Shown: positions 31,377-44,713, counted from the stretch's first letter. The stretch: DNA of 64,000 nucleotides from Aphanomyces cochlioides (GCA_019828595.1 JAHQRK010000015.1:1550001-1614000), one strand, 5' to 3'. The notes: generated by a model not told the origin, from the letters alone. Translations and numbers: made by a program.

Positions 31377-34169
31377 ATGAAGGGGTTCATCGCCAGTCTC
31401 GTGGCGTTGGTCCTCTGTTTTGTGCTGTTCACAGCACAGGCTGACAATGCGCTCCAACAAAACCAACACGCTTTTAGCGTCGATGAAATTGACAACGAAC
31501 GTTCGTTGTCCTCAAAGAAGTCAGAGTCGGACACAACTCCTGCCACAACAACTGCTGCGCCTACGCCAGCTCCAACCACTACCAAGGCTCCTGCAAAGAA
31601 GGACGACAAGAACGCCCAAGCCGCGAAGAAGGCTGCTGCCAAGAAGGCCAAGAAGGCCAAGAAGGCTGCTGCCAAGAAGGCCAAGAAGGCAAAGAAGGCT
31701 GCTGCCAAGAAGGCCAAGAAGGCAAAGAAGGCTGCTGCCAAGAAAGCGAAGAAGGCAAAGAAGGCCGCCGCTAAGAAGGCCAAGAAGGACAAGAAGGCCG
31801 CTGCCAAGAAGGCCAAGAAGGCTGCTGCTAAGAAGTCGAAGAAGGCTACGAAGGACGAAAAGCGGGCCAAGCTTCTTCAACGCATCCGTGGTGCAGACAA
31901 GAAGGTTATCAACCGCAAAAAGAGAGCCGCCGAAAAGGCTCTGATCCGCGCCCGATACTACTCTTCTGTCCGCAACCATCGCGACGTTGTGCGTGCCCGC
32001 CGTGCTGCTGCCCGCAAGGCCCGTCGCGCCTATCGTATCGCAGCCTTGAAGGCCCGTCGTGCTCGCCGAGCTGCCGCCAAGAAGGCCAAGGCCAAGAGGG
32101 CTAAGGCCAAGAAGGCCAAGAAGGCCAAGGCCAAGAAGGCCAAGGGCAAGAAGCCTGCTGCCAAGAAGACCAAGAAGGCTAAGAAGTCTGCTGCCAAGAA
32201 GACCAAGAAGGCTAAGAAGTCTGCTGCCAAGAAGACCAAGAAGGCTAAGAAGTCTGCTGCCAAGAAGACCAAGAAGGCTAAGAAGTCTGCTGCCAAGAAG
32301 ACCAAGAAGGCGAAGAAGGCTGCTCCCAAGAAAGCTGCCAGCTTTGTGAAGGCTGCTACCCCTGCTAACTCGAATACGACTACCCCTGCACCCACGACTA
32401 CTCCTGCACCCACAACGACCAAGCCAACCACCCCTGCTCCTGCCAAGAAGGACGACAAGAAGGCCAAGAAGGCTGCCGCCAAGAAGGCTAAGAAGGCCAA
32501 GAAAGCTGCCGCCAAAAAGGCTAAGAAGGCCAAGAAAGCTGCCGCCAAGAAGGCTAAGAAGGCCGCTGCCAAGAAAGCCAAGAAGGGCAAGAAGGTCGCC
32601 GCCAAGAAATCCAAGAAGGGCAAGAAGGTCGCCGCCAAGAAGTCGAAGAAGGTCGTCAAGAAGTCCAAGAAGTCGTTGAAGAAGACCATCAAGAAGAACG
32701 TCCACAAATTCAAGAAGCGTACTCGCTCCTCCCGTGGCCGATTCGGCAAGAAAGCCCATGATTACCGCCGCGTAAATAAGCGTGCCCGCTCGTTCCACCG
32801 CCGCTACAGCAAGCGCTCTCGTGCTTACCGCCGCTACTACCGCAATAGCAACTTCGGCAAGCGTGTCCGCGCCTTCCACCGCCGCTTCGGTAAGAACCGC
32901 CATGGCAAGCGCTCGTTCTCTGGCCAACGCCGCAGTCACCATGTCTCTGCCGCTGCCCGCCGTGCAGCTTTCTTGCGCTCGATCCGTTCTCGTGACAACA
33001 GTTACCTCCGCTTGGTTGCACGTGCTCACCGTGCTGCTTTGTTCAACAACGGCCGTGGCTCGAAGCAATCGCGCCACTTTGTTCGCTCCATCCGCGGTCG
33101 TCACTCCCATGCTCCTCGTCAATCCAAAAAGTTCGGAGGCAAGCGCTCGTTCTCTGGCCAACGCCGCAGCCACCATGTCTCTGCCGCTGCCCGCCGTGCA
33201 GCTTTCCTGCGCTCGATCCGTTCTCGTGACAACAGTTTCCTCCGCTCGGTTGCACGTGCTCACCGTGCCGCTTTGTTCAACAACGGTCGTGCCTTCCGCG
33301 GTCGCCATTCCCATGCTGCTCGTCAATCCAAGAAGTTCCGCCGTAATGGTGGTTTGACGAAGAGCCACAGTCATCATCGCTTCAAGGCTCGTCGTCAATC
33401 CAAGAAAATTGGCAAGAAGGGAGCCAAGAAGGGTCTGAAGTCTGGCAAGAAGGGAGCCAAGAAGTCTGGCAAGAAGGGAGCCAAGAAGTCTGGCAAGAAG
33501 GGAGCCAAGAAGTCTGGCAAGAAGGGAGCCAAGAAGTCTGGCAAGAAGGGAGCCAAGAAGGGTCTGAAGAAGGGCAAGAAGGGAGCCAAGAAGTCTGGTA
33601 AGAAGGGAGCCAAGAAGGTAGCCAAGAAGTCTGGCAAGAAGGGAGCCAAGAAGTCTGGCAAGAAGGGAGCCAAGAAGTCTGGCAAGAAGGGAGCCAAGAA
33701 GGGTCTGAAGAAGGGCAAGAAGGGAGCCAAGAAGTCTGGTAAGAAGGGAGCCAAGAAGGTAGCCAAGAAGTCTGGCAAGAAGGGAGCCAAGAAGTCTGGC
33801 AAGAAGGGAGCCAAGAAGGGTCTGAAGAAGGGCAAGAAGGGAGCCAAGAAGTCTGGTAAGAAGGGAGCCAAGAAGGGAGCCAAGAAGTCTGGCAAGAAGG
33901 GAGCCAAGAAGTCTGGCAAGAAGGGAGCCAAGAAGTCTGGCAAGAAGGGAGCCAAGAAGGGAGCCAAGAAGTCTGGCAAGAAGCCTAAGAAGGCCGGCAA
34001 GAAGTTTGGCAAGAATACCGCCAAGAAGGTTGACAAGAAGGCTAAATCGGGGGCCAAGAAGGCCGACAAGAAGGCTGCTGGAAAGAAGGCCCTCTCTCCT
34101 TTCGCTGAAGCCAAGACTGTCGCTAAAATTGCTGCCGCAGACGCTGCTGCCGACACTACCCAGCCTTAA
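31377..34169 (+). CDS. Large secreted Lys-rich repeat protein (family member 2)
   Basis: 930 residues. The signal peptide is MKGFIASLVALVLCFVLFT with a likely cut after AQA. RSLS lies at 42-45, then a short Thr/Pro stretch (TTTAAPTPAPTTT). A first AKKAKKAKKAA array, an Arg/Tyr-rich patch (RYYSSVRNHRDVVRARR), repeated KKTKKAKKSAA units and a second Thr/Pro spacer follow. A His/Arg/Tyr-rich section then has two copies of a block starting GKRSFSGQRRSHHVSAAARR, at about residues 509 and 587. A KKSGKKGA array runs from about 678 to 880. The C-terminus has ALSPFAEAKTVAKIAAA, a motif also seen in the protein at 35219. There is no enzyme domain. It is extremely basic and probably secreted. The signal peptide argues against a histone H1-like nuclear protein. 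Confidence 0.8.
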   Translation: MKGFIASLVALVLCFVLFTAQADNALQQNQHAFSVDEIDNERSLSSKKSESDTTPATTTAAPTPAPTTTKAPAKKDDKNAQAAKKAAAKKAKKAKKAAAKKAKKAKKAAAKKAKKAKKAAAKKAKKAKKAAAKKAKKDKKAAAKKAKKAAAKKSKKATKDEKRAKLLQRIRGADKKVINRKKRAAEKALIRARYYSSVRNHRDVVRARRAAARKARRAYRIAALKARRARRAAAKKAKAKRAKAKKAKKAKAKKAKGKKPAAKKTKKAKKSAAKKTKKAKKSAAKKTKKAKKSAAKKTKKAKKSAAKKTKKAKKAAPKKAASFVKAATPANSNTTTPAPTTTPAPTTTKPTTPAPAKKDDKKAKKAAAKKAKKAKKAAAKKAKKAKKAAAKKAKKAAAKKAKKGKKVAAKKSKKGKKVAAKKSKKVVKKSKKSLKKTIKKNVHKFKKRTRSSRGRFGKKAHDYRRVNKRARSFHRRYSKRSRAYRRYYRNSNFGKRVRAFHRRFGKNRHGKRSFSGQRRSHHVSAAARRAAFLRSIRSRDNSYLRLVARAHRAALFNNGRGSKQSRHFVRSIRGRHSHAPRQSKKFGGKRSFSGQRRSHHVSAAARRAAFLRSIRSRDNSFLRSVARAHRAALFNNGRAFRGRHSHAARQSKKFRRNGGLTKSHSHHRFKARRQSKKIGKKGAKKGLKSGKKGAKKSGKKGAKKSGKKGAKKSGKKGAKKSGKKGAKKGLKKGKKGAKKSGKKGAKKVAKKSGKKGAKKSGKKGAKKSGKKGAKKGLKKGKKGAKKSGKKGAKKVAKKSGKKGAKKSGKKGAKKGLKKGKKGAKKSGKKGAKKGAKKSGKKGAKKSGKKGAKKSGKKGAKKGAKKSGKKPKKAGKKFGKNTAKKVDKKAKSGAKKADKKAAGKKALSPFAEAKTVAKIAAADAAADTTQP
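33412..33980 (+). repeat. Coding 24-bp tandem repeat array
   Basis: The unit ggagccaagaagtctggcaa plus gaag encodes GAKKSGKK. It is repeated many times, interrupted at intervals by a GLKKGKK or KVAKKSGKK variant. Higher-order units of three to five repeats recur, suggesting expansion by slippage or unequal exchange. Confidence 0.85.
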
Positions 34170-35218
34170 TCTGTCTCTTTAATGTCTAATCTGCGATCCA
34201 ATATCAACTTGGACACACTCTTTCATCAAGGATCTTTTCCTCCAATGTCCATGCCATTGGTACCATCATACCATCAAATCTATCACAAATCTCAAATGTC
34301 CATGTTATAGTACCCTCATTAGCACACTCTGTCACCGACTACCAAGGGTGGAGGATTGAAAAGTGGCTGAGCTCATTGGAAAGAGAGCCGAGACTTGGAT
34401 TGTTTCGCGGCTAATTGTCCATCTATCTCGCGGTCTACTCGATCAAGGCCTACCATAGTACATGCATGGTCGGCTTTGGAGCTACGGTAAGGAATACGAG
34501 AGGGTGGCCTCACCGAGAAGATGCTCAACGAGGTTGTAACAATCAACAGGCGAGTGTACGCAGTCTTTGTCACGACGATTGACTACTTAAAGTTGTCCAA
34601 TGCAAAGAACCCGTCCAACTCTTCGGTCTCCAATTACCCGCGCGCCACAACAATTGCGGAGCACCCGTTCAAGGTTTCCACACGGATGCTCGTGTCGATT
34701 GTGAAGTTTGACGAGATGCGGGCGAGCGAACATTTGCCGAAAGTTGCTCTGAGCCTCTTGTCCGAAGCAACACATGCGTGTGGGTCCATTACCAACTGAG
34801 CATTTCAATAGCGTGTGCATCCCAACTGACGACATCTTGGGCAGGTGGCATTTGCTTCCACCCGAGGCCGCCTTGGATGGTGCAGAAGTGTTACAGAGGT
34901 TTCCCAGCTTTAGTGTGATCTTGCACGGAGCACGGAACGAGGCATGGCGCGGCGCCAGGAGTCATCGAGCTCGACATTGAGAGCTGCAAGGTTGCGCTCG
35001 AGGTGGACTTGTCTTGACCGTCCGACCCCACTGAGTTGGTCGTCCCATATATTTCCTAGGGAAGACTTTGTGCAGCATATGATGGTGATGGTCGTCGTGT
35101 CGTTGGTTGTCGGAGGTGGAGGAGCCCTCCGTCGTTTGTTGTCATGGCCATGTGGGTGAACCTCAAGCATTTGCACCTAACAAAGTGTCGATTGTCATTT
35201 TGCATTCCAGCGGGTGCG
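34170..35218. other. Intergenic, no assignable gene
   Basis: Open frames of 70-90 codons occur on both strands (for example 34521-34799 plus and 34910-35176 minus), but none is recognisable. Confidence 0.3.
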
Positions 35219-36766
35219 ATGAAGCGGCTGACCGTGCTATACGTGTTGGCGCTACTCTTCACGGCTGTGGTCTCGACCGCGCAAGCCAACGTCGAAGTCC
35301 AGTCGTTTAATGACGGTATTCACCGGGAATTAAAGTCCAAGACTGAAAAGGCCGAGTCGGCTTCAGAGACGACCGCCGCACCAACCACGCTTGCGGCCAC
35401 CACTGCCTCTCCAACGACGACTGCAGCGACCACGACGGCAGCGCCAACGACAACCGCTGCCACCACTGCTGCACCAACGACGACGGCAGCTACAACGAAA
35501 GCTCCAACCACGACGGCGGCACCCACCACGACTGCCGCCACCACGGCAACACCCACCACGACTGCTGCCACCACGGCTGCACCTACCACAGCGGCGCCTA
35601 CGACCACTGCAGCGACGACGGCCGCACCAACCACCACCAAGGCAACTCTTCAACCAACGACTGAAGCCCCGAAAGACAGTAAAACGTCTGCCCCAACGAC
35701 CACATCCGCCACGACGAGTGCTCCAACAACCAGCGCCCCGACTACCACGAGCCCAGCTACGACCAAGCCTTTGCCAAAGAAGAAACGCGGAAAGAAGAAG
35801 AAGCAACCCAAGAAGAAGAATCAGGGCAAATCGCCGACTACAACCAAACCTGCGGCTAATGCCACCACTGCTGCTCCAGCAACCACTTCGTCGTCGTCGA
35901 AACACGCGACACCTGCTCCGACGACGACCAAACCTTCTGCTAACAACTCGACAAAATCAGCAACCAAAGATCCATCGAAGAAGAGAAAGAAGTCCAAGGG
36001 CGGAAAACATTTTAAGAAGCCCAAGAATCGCCGTCCCATTGGAAAGCATTTCACCGCGGCCACCACTCCTAAGCCTACTACGACCTTAGCTGCAACCAAC
36101 TCAACGTCTCAAAACAAGACGACCACCAAGGCGCCTGAGAAGAAATCGGGAAAGAAACCTTCCAAGAAGAAGGGAGGCAAGGGCAATCCTGACAAGAAGA
36201 AGGGAGGCAAGGGCAAGCCTGACAAGAAGAAGGGCGGCAAAAAGGCCACCAGCAAGACTGCTGCCACAACTGCGGCTCCAACGACGACTGCGCCGTCTAA
36301 GGAAACGAGCGAGTCCACTGATGCATCCAAAGACTCCTCCAAATCAGCAGAAGCTAGCAAGAAATCCGCTGCCACGCCAACCATGAGCCCCACTCCAGCC
36401 CCAACGACTACCCTAGCACCGTCCTCGATCAAGCAAGCTGCTTTAACTGCTGCTGCTGCTGGACTGGAATCGCCGTTTGCTAAAGCGAAGAGACTCGCTG
36501 CCATTGCGAATCCAGCGCTGAAGTCAACTGCTGCTTCAACGAAGACCAAAAAGGCGAAGAAGCCCAAGTCGAAGAAGGAAAAGAAAGCCAAGAAGCCAAA
36601 GAAGGCCAAGAAATCAAAGGCTAAGAAGACCGAGAAAAAGAAGAAGGCAGCAAAGCCCAAGAAGGCCAAGACTGCCAAGAAGGCCACAGAAGACACCAAG
36701 GTCGAATCTCCATTTGCCAAGGCCAAGCGCGTCGCAAGCAACGCAAAGTCGACCAAAAAGCTGTAA
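35219..36766 (+). CDS. Secreted mucin-like Thr/Pro/Ala- and Lys-rich protein (family member 3)
   Basis: About 515 residues from the ATG at 35219, chosen because it begins the signal peptide MKRLTVLYVLALLFTAVVST. RELK lies at 36-39. A long Thr/Ala/Pro array (TTAAPTTTAATT units) suggests heavy O-glycosylation. Lys clusters follow (PLPKKKRGKKKKQPKKK, KKKGGKGNPDKKKGGK). Near the C-terminus ESPFAKAKRLAAIA occurs, and then again ESPFAKAKRVASNA just before the end. The SPFAxAK motif links it to the protein at 31377. Signal peptide, RxL motif, Thr/Pro tract and Lys array are shared with both relatives. Confidence 0.8.
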   Translation: MKRLTVLYVLALLFTAVVSTAQANVEVQSFNDGIHRELKSKTEKAESASETTAAPTTLAATTASPTTTAATTTAAPTTTAATTAAPTTTAATTKAPTTTAAPTTTAATTATPTTTAATTAAPTTAAPTTTAATTAAPTTTKATLQPTTEAPKDSKTSAPTTTSATTSAPTTSAPTTTSPATTKPLPKKKRGKKKKQPKKKNQGKSPTTTKPAANATTAAPATTSSSSKHATPAPTTTKPSANNSTKSATKDPSKKRKKSKGGKHFKKPKNRRPIGKHFTAATTPKPTTTLAATNSTSQNKTTTKAPEKKSGKKPSKKKGGKGNPDKKKGGKGKPDKKKGGKKATSKTAATTAAPTTTAPSKETSESTDASKDSSKSAEASKKSAATPTMSPTPAPTTTLAPSSIKQAALTAAAAGLESPFAKAKRLAAIANPALKSTAASTKTKKAKKPKSKKEKKAKKPKKAKKSKAKKTEKKKKAAKPKKAKTAKKATEDTKVESPFAKAKRVASNAKSTKKL

Positions 36767-37156
36767 GAGCTTGATGGCAATCTAGAAATTGACTTATTTT
36801 TCGCCCCCTTCTCCCCCTTTGCGTCTCTACTGAATTCCCACCATTAGACGGGGAATCTACGTGTATTCCTAGCTTAGAGCAACTGTTCCGATGCGCTTTG
36901 AGAGAATTTCACGACATGATATCGTCGTGGCAAAGATAAGAGGGGTCTCAATGTGAATACTGAAGTTGTTGGCGACATTGGATTGGCTAATATTTAATTA
37001 ATATCTACCAATAAAAGTTGGAGTATGGAATATCATATCTTTTAAAAAGTTCGAAGTTAAAATGTTTCGAATCCAAGATTTGACTTGGAATTTGTATATG
37101 GATTCGAACATTTGTCGTTTTTCGACCAAAGACGCACTGCCCTTTCTCCTCCCACC
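36767..37156. other. Promoter region of the ATPase gene
   Basis: No gene. A GATTGGCTA word (inverted CCAAT) lies near 36983, about 170 bp upstream of the ATPase start. Confidence 0.4.
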
Positions 37157-40071
<2,915 letters not shown>

Positions 40072-40215
40072 GCTTCATGATTGTCCTTTCGAAATTTAAT
40101 ACACACACCTTGTACAATTAGCAAATGAATCTTTGACATGTTCCAACGCGTCTTCGACATGGATGGAGCCTTGTTGGTGGCTTGATAAGGGCGACTTGTG
40201 TCGACGTTTATAAAT

Positions 40216-41618
40216 TCACACTTTTGAATTGTGTTCGTTTCTAGCCGCCGCCGACATTTGGCCAAGCTGGATGAGAGGTGAAGTTTCTTCCAACTTGGAA
40301 AGCTCTTCATCGTCGTAGAGGCAGTCGATTGGAAGCCGAATCACTTTTTTGTACTACAGACACATCATATCAACACAAAGACAGGAATTCGAACGGCTGA
40401 CCATGAGAGTGCCTACGATGAGGAGCCCAAAGCCAGCGAGCTCAAGCCTAAGGAGGCAACAGTTTAAGCATCAGCCCTGTGAGTACAACCTACCAACTCC
40501 ATCGAGTCCACGGTTCACCTGGAGAATTCGCATCTGTCCATCCAACAATATAGTAAAAGCCAAAGGCGACTAGCCAGACGAGTAAAATATGCAGCGCCTA
40601 CAACACAATGAATCTTTTGACAGTGAGGCTCAAGTTTGTACTTGAATACTTGTCGTCATGGCCGACGTTAAGTGCTTCGTAACGTGGCTGCCACAGAACT
40701 AGTAAAAACCTGTCAGGAGTCAAAGCTGGATCTGATGCTGACATTGCCAAACCCCATGAAGAAGCTGTAGAGAAACACTGTCAGGACGAGCGACGGCGAA
40801 TTCGTCAATTTGATCCATGTGTCTTGGAAATCTTCGTGCCAAATCTTGGACACTCCAGTCGAATCGGCAGAAGACAGCATGAGCAGAGGACTCAAGAGAA
40901 TGAACTGCACCAAACCCCACAAACCTTCCCATCCGACGAGGACGGCAGGAGCGACTTCGTGCTCGGTCAAGAGCCATTCTTCCAGTACAATTTGACAAGC
41001 AGCGACGAACCGAGACAAGATGATGCAGCTGAATCCAAGCACTTGGTTTGCCGCGTCGGTTTGGCTTGATGGGTGTGCTTGGAAGACTCCAACCGCTGCC
41101 ACGACTGTGACTGCGGCCACGACCAGCGTGATGCTCAAGTATTGATAGATAAACAAGCGACGGCGCAGAACCAGGACGAGCAGGAGAGCGTTGAAGATTA
41201 GCATCGAGCCACGAACCATTTCCGAAATGGATGGAGCGATCCACAGTAATCCTACATTGCCCAAGATGGTACACAACGTGTCTGTTGTCGCTGGAATCAA
41301 GAGCCACCAGATCGTTGAACGCTTCACGACGAGCTCTTCGCAGGGTTCGAAAAAGCGTCCAATGTATACGATCAAGAGGCAGCATGCCATGCCAACTTTC
41401 ATCTCGAGGACGCCAAACCACGGCTTGTCAAACAGGCAGAGCATAGTTGGCTGGCCATGGATGTCCACGCAAGTTTCACTGCCTTCAGCTCGGAGACTGT
41501 ACTGCGCTTTGGCAGTACATGTACACAGCGTTGCTGTGAGGATCATGAGGAATCCCCACTTGAATCCGCTGCGAGTTGCATCAGCTTGTGAATCAATTTG
41601 AGTGTCGCCACCTGGCAT
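40216..41618 (-). CDS. SLC35F-like drug/metabolite transporter (paralogue A)
   Basis: Five exons give about 406 residues: 40743-41618, 40642-40698, 40494-40597, 40402-40447 and 40216-40353, with introns of 44, 44, 46 and 48 nt. Exons 2-4 have the same lengths (57, 104, 46) as in paralogue B. About ten hydrophobic segments are expected, including RSGFKWGFLMILTATLCTC, the family block PWFGVLEMKVGMACCLLIV and the C-terminal SWLELAGFGLLIVGTLM. SLC35F proteins are DMT-superfamily transporters; the substrate cannot be told from sequence. The first ATG is at 41618. A Harbinger element begins 18 bp upstream of it, which may have separated the gene from its promoter. Confidence 0.85.
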
Positions 41619-41772
41619 TATTTGCAAACGTCATTAGTGGGTGTCAGAGTTGCATGCAAACTGTGGTTGCAAGTATATGACAGGAGTGCATTTTTGTCCA
41701 ATCAATACGTTTCAATGTTTGAACACTGAAACCCCCAAAGCACCATTTGCAAACTCGAAACCTTTTGCAAGC

Positions 41773-42888
41773 ATGGTAAACATCAGTTATCGCCAAATGC
41801 TCCTTCGCTTTGGACATAGTCTTCTTGACGAGAGAAGGCGAAATCGAATTCGCCGTATTTTACTCGATATGCCCGATGCAAGTGAAGACGATGTGGACAA
41901 CATGGTATGGACATGGGTGACATGGATTGAAATACATCGCTACTTGAACCCTCGGAAACGCTTTGACTACACAATTTCTCGGTACAAGCATTATCTCTAC
42001 AGAATTAATGACACACGGTTCCGTAAGTTGTTTCGATTAGAGCGTTCGTCATTTCACTGTCTTGTCATTGAATTGCAGGACTCTATTGAATTTAGGCATC
42101 ATGATGGTAAACTACGTAAGGCTCCCATTGAGTTTCACCTATTGACACTTCTCTACTTTCTTGGAACAAATGGGAACGCAGTTTCAAATCCACACATGTC
42201 ATCCTTTTTTGATGTTGGCAGTGGAACCATCGACTTGTACATTTCACGATCAATAAGCGCCAATGTCCGTCTGCGAAAGAAATATATTGCATGGCCAAAT
42301 TATCATGAATCATGCCACATATCGCGTGAAATTACTGAGTTATGTGGATTTAAAGACTGCATTGGCTTTATCGATGGAACTTTATTTACGTTTGAGACGA
42401 AGCCCGAAATTCATGGAGAAGACTACTTTTCACGTAAAGGATGTTATGGCTTGACAGCTCAAATAATCTGTGATCATCGTGGTGTTATTCGTCACTTGTA
42501 TTCTGGGTGGCCAGGCTCCACACATGATAATCGATTATGGCGGAATTGTGAATGCAGTCAACAATCGAGTGATTTTTTCGATTCAAAGCAATACTTGATA
42601 GGAGATTCAGCGTATCAAGATAGCTCTATTCTAGTTCCCAGCTTTAAGAACGCACCAAATGCTCGTATGCCGTACGTCAAAGAACTATTTAACACTCAGC
42701 TTGCGAAAGGCAGAATAAAGGTTGAACATTGCATTGGAATGTTAAAAGGGCGATTTCAGTATTTGAAGCGAATCCGTAAATCGTTGGATAGCCGCTCTAG
42801 CTTGATCAATATTCTACGAGTGATTTCAGCAGCGTCAATACTTCACAATTTTCTCTTGCTTGAAAATGACAAAATTCCTGAATCATGA
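41773..42888 (+). CDS. PIF/Harbinger DDE transposase (intact)
   Basis: About 371 residues from ATG 41773; an in-frame ATG at 41677 is an alternative start. The DDE_Tnp_4 features are Asp in CIGFIDGTLF, the GCYGLTAQIICDHRGVIRHL block, GSTHDNRLW, Asp in IGDSAYQDS, and Glu in IKVEHCIGMLKGRF. The catalytic triad is complete and the frame unbroken. It works with the accessory DNA-binding protein encoded convergently at 43082-44031, which brings the transposase to the ends. Confidence 0.9.
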   Translation: MVNISYRQMLLRFGHSLLDERRRNRIRRILLDMPDASEDDVDNMVWTWVTWIEIHRYLNPRKRFDYTISRYKHYLYRINDTRFRKLFRLERSSFHCLVIELQDSIEFRHHDGKLRKAPIEFHLLTLLYFLGTNGNAVSNPHMSSFFDVGSGTIDLYISRSISANVRLRKKYIAWPNYHESCHISREITELCGFKDCIGFIDGTLFTFETKPEIHGEDYFSRKGCYGLTAQIICDHRGVIRHLYSGWPGSTHDNRLWRNCECSQQSSDFFDSKQYLIGDSAYQDSSILVPSFKNAPNARMPYVKELFNTQLAKGRIKVEHCIGMLKGRFQYLKRIRKSLDSRSSLINILRVISAASILHNFLLLENDKIPES

Positions 42889-43081
42889 ATTGAATTGCAA
42901 AGAAATTGCTATTGCAATGCTGACCTACGAGGCTGTAAAGTTTGTTTTGACGGAAGACAAGAGGGCGACAACGATAGCAATGACTCCAACGGCACTAAAA
43001 TGTCCAAGCGTGATGCAATTCTGTCTGAGTTATTGAGTTCTATTTTGTCATAGACATTGATCTACATGAATACATTTAGCT

Positions 43082-44031
43082 TTAAATTTGACAAAGTGCA
43101 TTGATTTCATCGTCTGACATGCCTTCTTTCTTCATGCGCATGCGTAATTCAAATTTCATGACTCTCAGTTCCAATTCATGCTTCTGTCGTTGGACTTCAA
43201 GCTCCATTTTGGCTTGCTCAGCTTTAATTGATAGTAGTTCTTGATTTAGTTTTGACTCTCGAGCCAATCTGTCCTCACGAATATCTTCAAGCTGCAAACG
43301 GCGTTCATCTAATAGTTTCCGTTCAGCTGATTCATCCTTTCGTTGTTGAATCTAGACAGCGCGCAATTTAAACTTCATCGAATATAGTCAAGGCTCACCT
43401 CTTTCATTTTGATATCTTGACAAAACATATTCATCTCACGCCAATCATCGAGTTTGGCTTGATACGCACTTGGTTTATTGCTATCGTTTACTTTTTTCAT
43501 GTCTGATTTGGACCTCTTTTCATGAGGATGGTGCTCATTCGATTGTGCTACATCATCGGAATTATCGTCGCTCTTTTCATCAATATCGTCCATTGTTGCT
43601 AGAGGTCGTGTAGATGGTCGATCGTACATTACTGCATCTAGCTCATTGAAGTTGGGACATCTCTTGTTCAATTCGTCCATCAGAGTTCCCTCATCTTCAA
43701 TACCTTGACCTGTTTGGTCTCTCGAGTCGATTGCTTTCCTGTAGACAGACTCCATGTTATTGATTTTCTGGGTGATGTCCTTCGTCTCACGATGGACGAT
43801 GCCACTGGTGGCCATGATGAGTTTTATCTGTTTGGCTAACGATGTCTTCGTCTCTCCAGAGCTCTTGTCGCCACCCTTCCATCTAGTATAGTTACCTGGA
43901 GTGGTCAACCACTCGAGAAGAACGTCCATGCTACTCTTGCCGCTACCATTTCCATCCGACGTCCAGTACACCATGCTCTTCTTTGGTGTGACTGCGGCCC
44001 GCCTGGTATCCTTGGAAGGCGTCGAAGCCAT
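43082..44031 (-). CDS. Harbinger accessory Myb/SANT-like DNA-binding protein
   Basis: Two exons (43399-44031 and 43082-43351, 47-nt GT-AG intron) give about 300 residues. The N-terminal part carries a SANT/Myb-like module with spaced Trp (VYWTSDGNGSGKSSMDVLLEW, then NYTRWKGG). An acidic, Ser/Asp-rich middle and a long C-terminal coiled coil follow (LEDIREDRLARESKLNQELL to MRMKKEGMSDDEINALC). This architecture matches the second ORF of Harbinger elements. Without the splice the frame ends at 43375. Confidence 0.8.
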
Positions 44032-44283
44032 TGCCTCTTTGGCTATTCTAAGTGTCTCCTCAGGATAGAATATTTCACTCTAAAATTCTATTTTCTCACG
44101 TTTGCAACCCGAACGAAAACCCTTCAAACTTGGTCAGTGCAAGCAGTTTGCACAGTTTGCAACAAATTTTTTGCAAACTCCAAATACAAATGCAAACGTT
44201 TGCCTTATTGTTTTTGACCAATAAAAATACACATGATGGTTTGCAACCCAAGTTTGCATGCAACTCTGACACCCACTTTTTAT

Positions 44284-44463
44284 AACAATTATTCATTTCT
44301 CAAATATTTTAGCTTTGAACTGTATGGAGAGGTACAATATATTGAAACAATATATCTATTTTTGACAATTGATCCCAGGAACAATTATTGTTTTCTCAAA
44401 TATTTTAGCTTTGAAATTGTATGGAGAGGTACAATATATTATCACAATTATTTATTTTTGACA
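44284..44463. repeat. Two tandem AT-rich copies, 96-bp period
   Basis: The block from aacaattattcatttctc to ctatttttgaca (44284-44367) recurs at 44380-44463 with a few substitutions. Both copies contain tatggagaggtacaatatat. It lies just outside the right end of the Harbinger element. Confidence 0.75.
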
Positions 44464-44713
44464 AGCAAGAAATTTGGCTGCACCTCGTTCAACAACTCGT
44501 CAACAAGAACAGCTTCGAGTACGACGCGTAGCTCACTTTCTTGATGCGTATTCATGGAGACAGGCGGCTAATACTCTGTAGTTCATGTTTGAGCTGACAG
44601 GTCTTGCTAGTAAGATTTCGGTGGAGTGGGGGAGTGGGGGAAGGATTTCAGGGCAACCACACTGGTCGAATTCACGTTTCTAGCCTATGTATTCTATATT
44701 CTACCCACGTAGA

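Larger units (their letters stand above)
41637..44276. mobile_element. Complete PIF/Harbinger transposon with two genes
   Basis: The ends at 41637-41672 and 44241-44276 form a 36-bp terminal inverted repeat with two mismatches, starting gtgggtgtcagagttgcatg. Inside are an intact DDE transposase (plus) and an intact Myb/SANT-like accessory gene (minus), convergent as expected for an autonomous Harbinger. The flanking triplets are TTA (left) and TTT (right), so a 3-bp target duplication is not exact. It lies between two SLC35F paralogues. Confidence 0.85.

Noticed and set aside
31521..34156. Minus-strand frames of 625 and 253 codons opposite the 930-residue protein
   Set aside because: Antisense shadows of the Lys/Ala/Gly repeats (Phe/Leu/Pro-rich), with no independent features.
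15501..36766. Calling the Lys-rich proteins histone H1 or RxLR effectors
   Set aside because: Signal peptides argue against histone H1, and the motif is RxL followed by Ser or Lys, not RxLR with a dEER.
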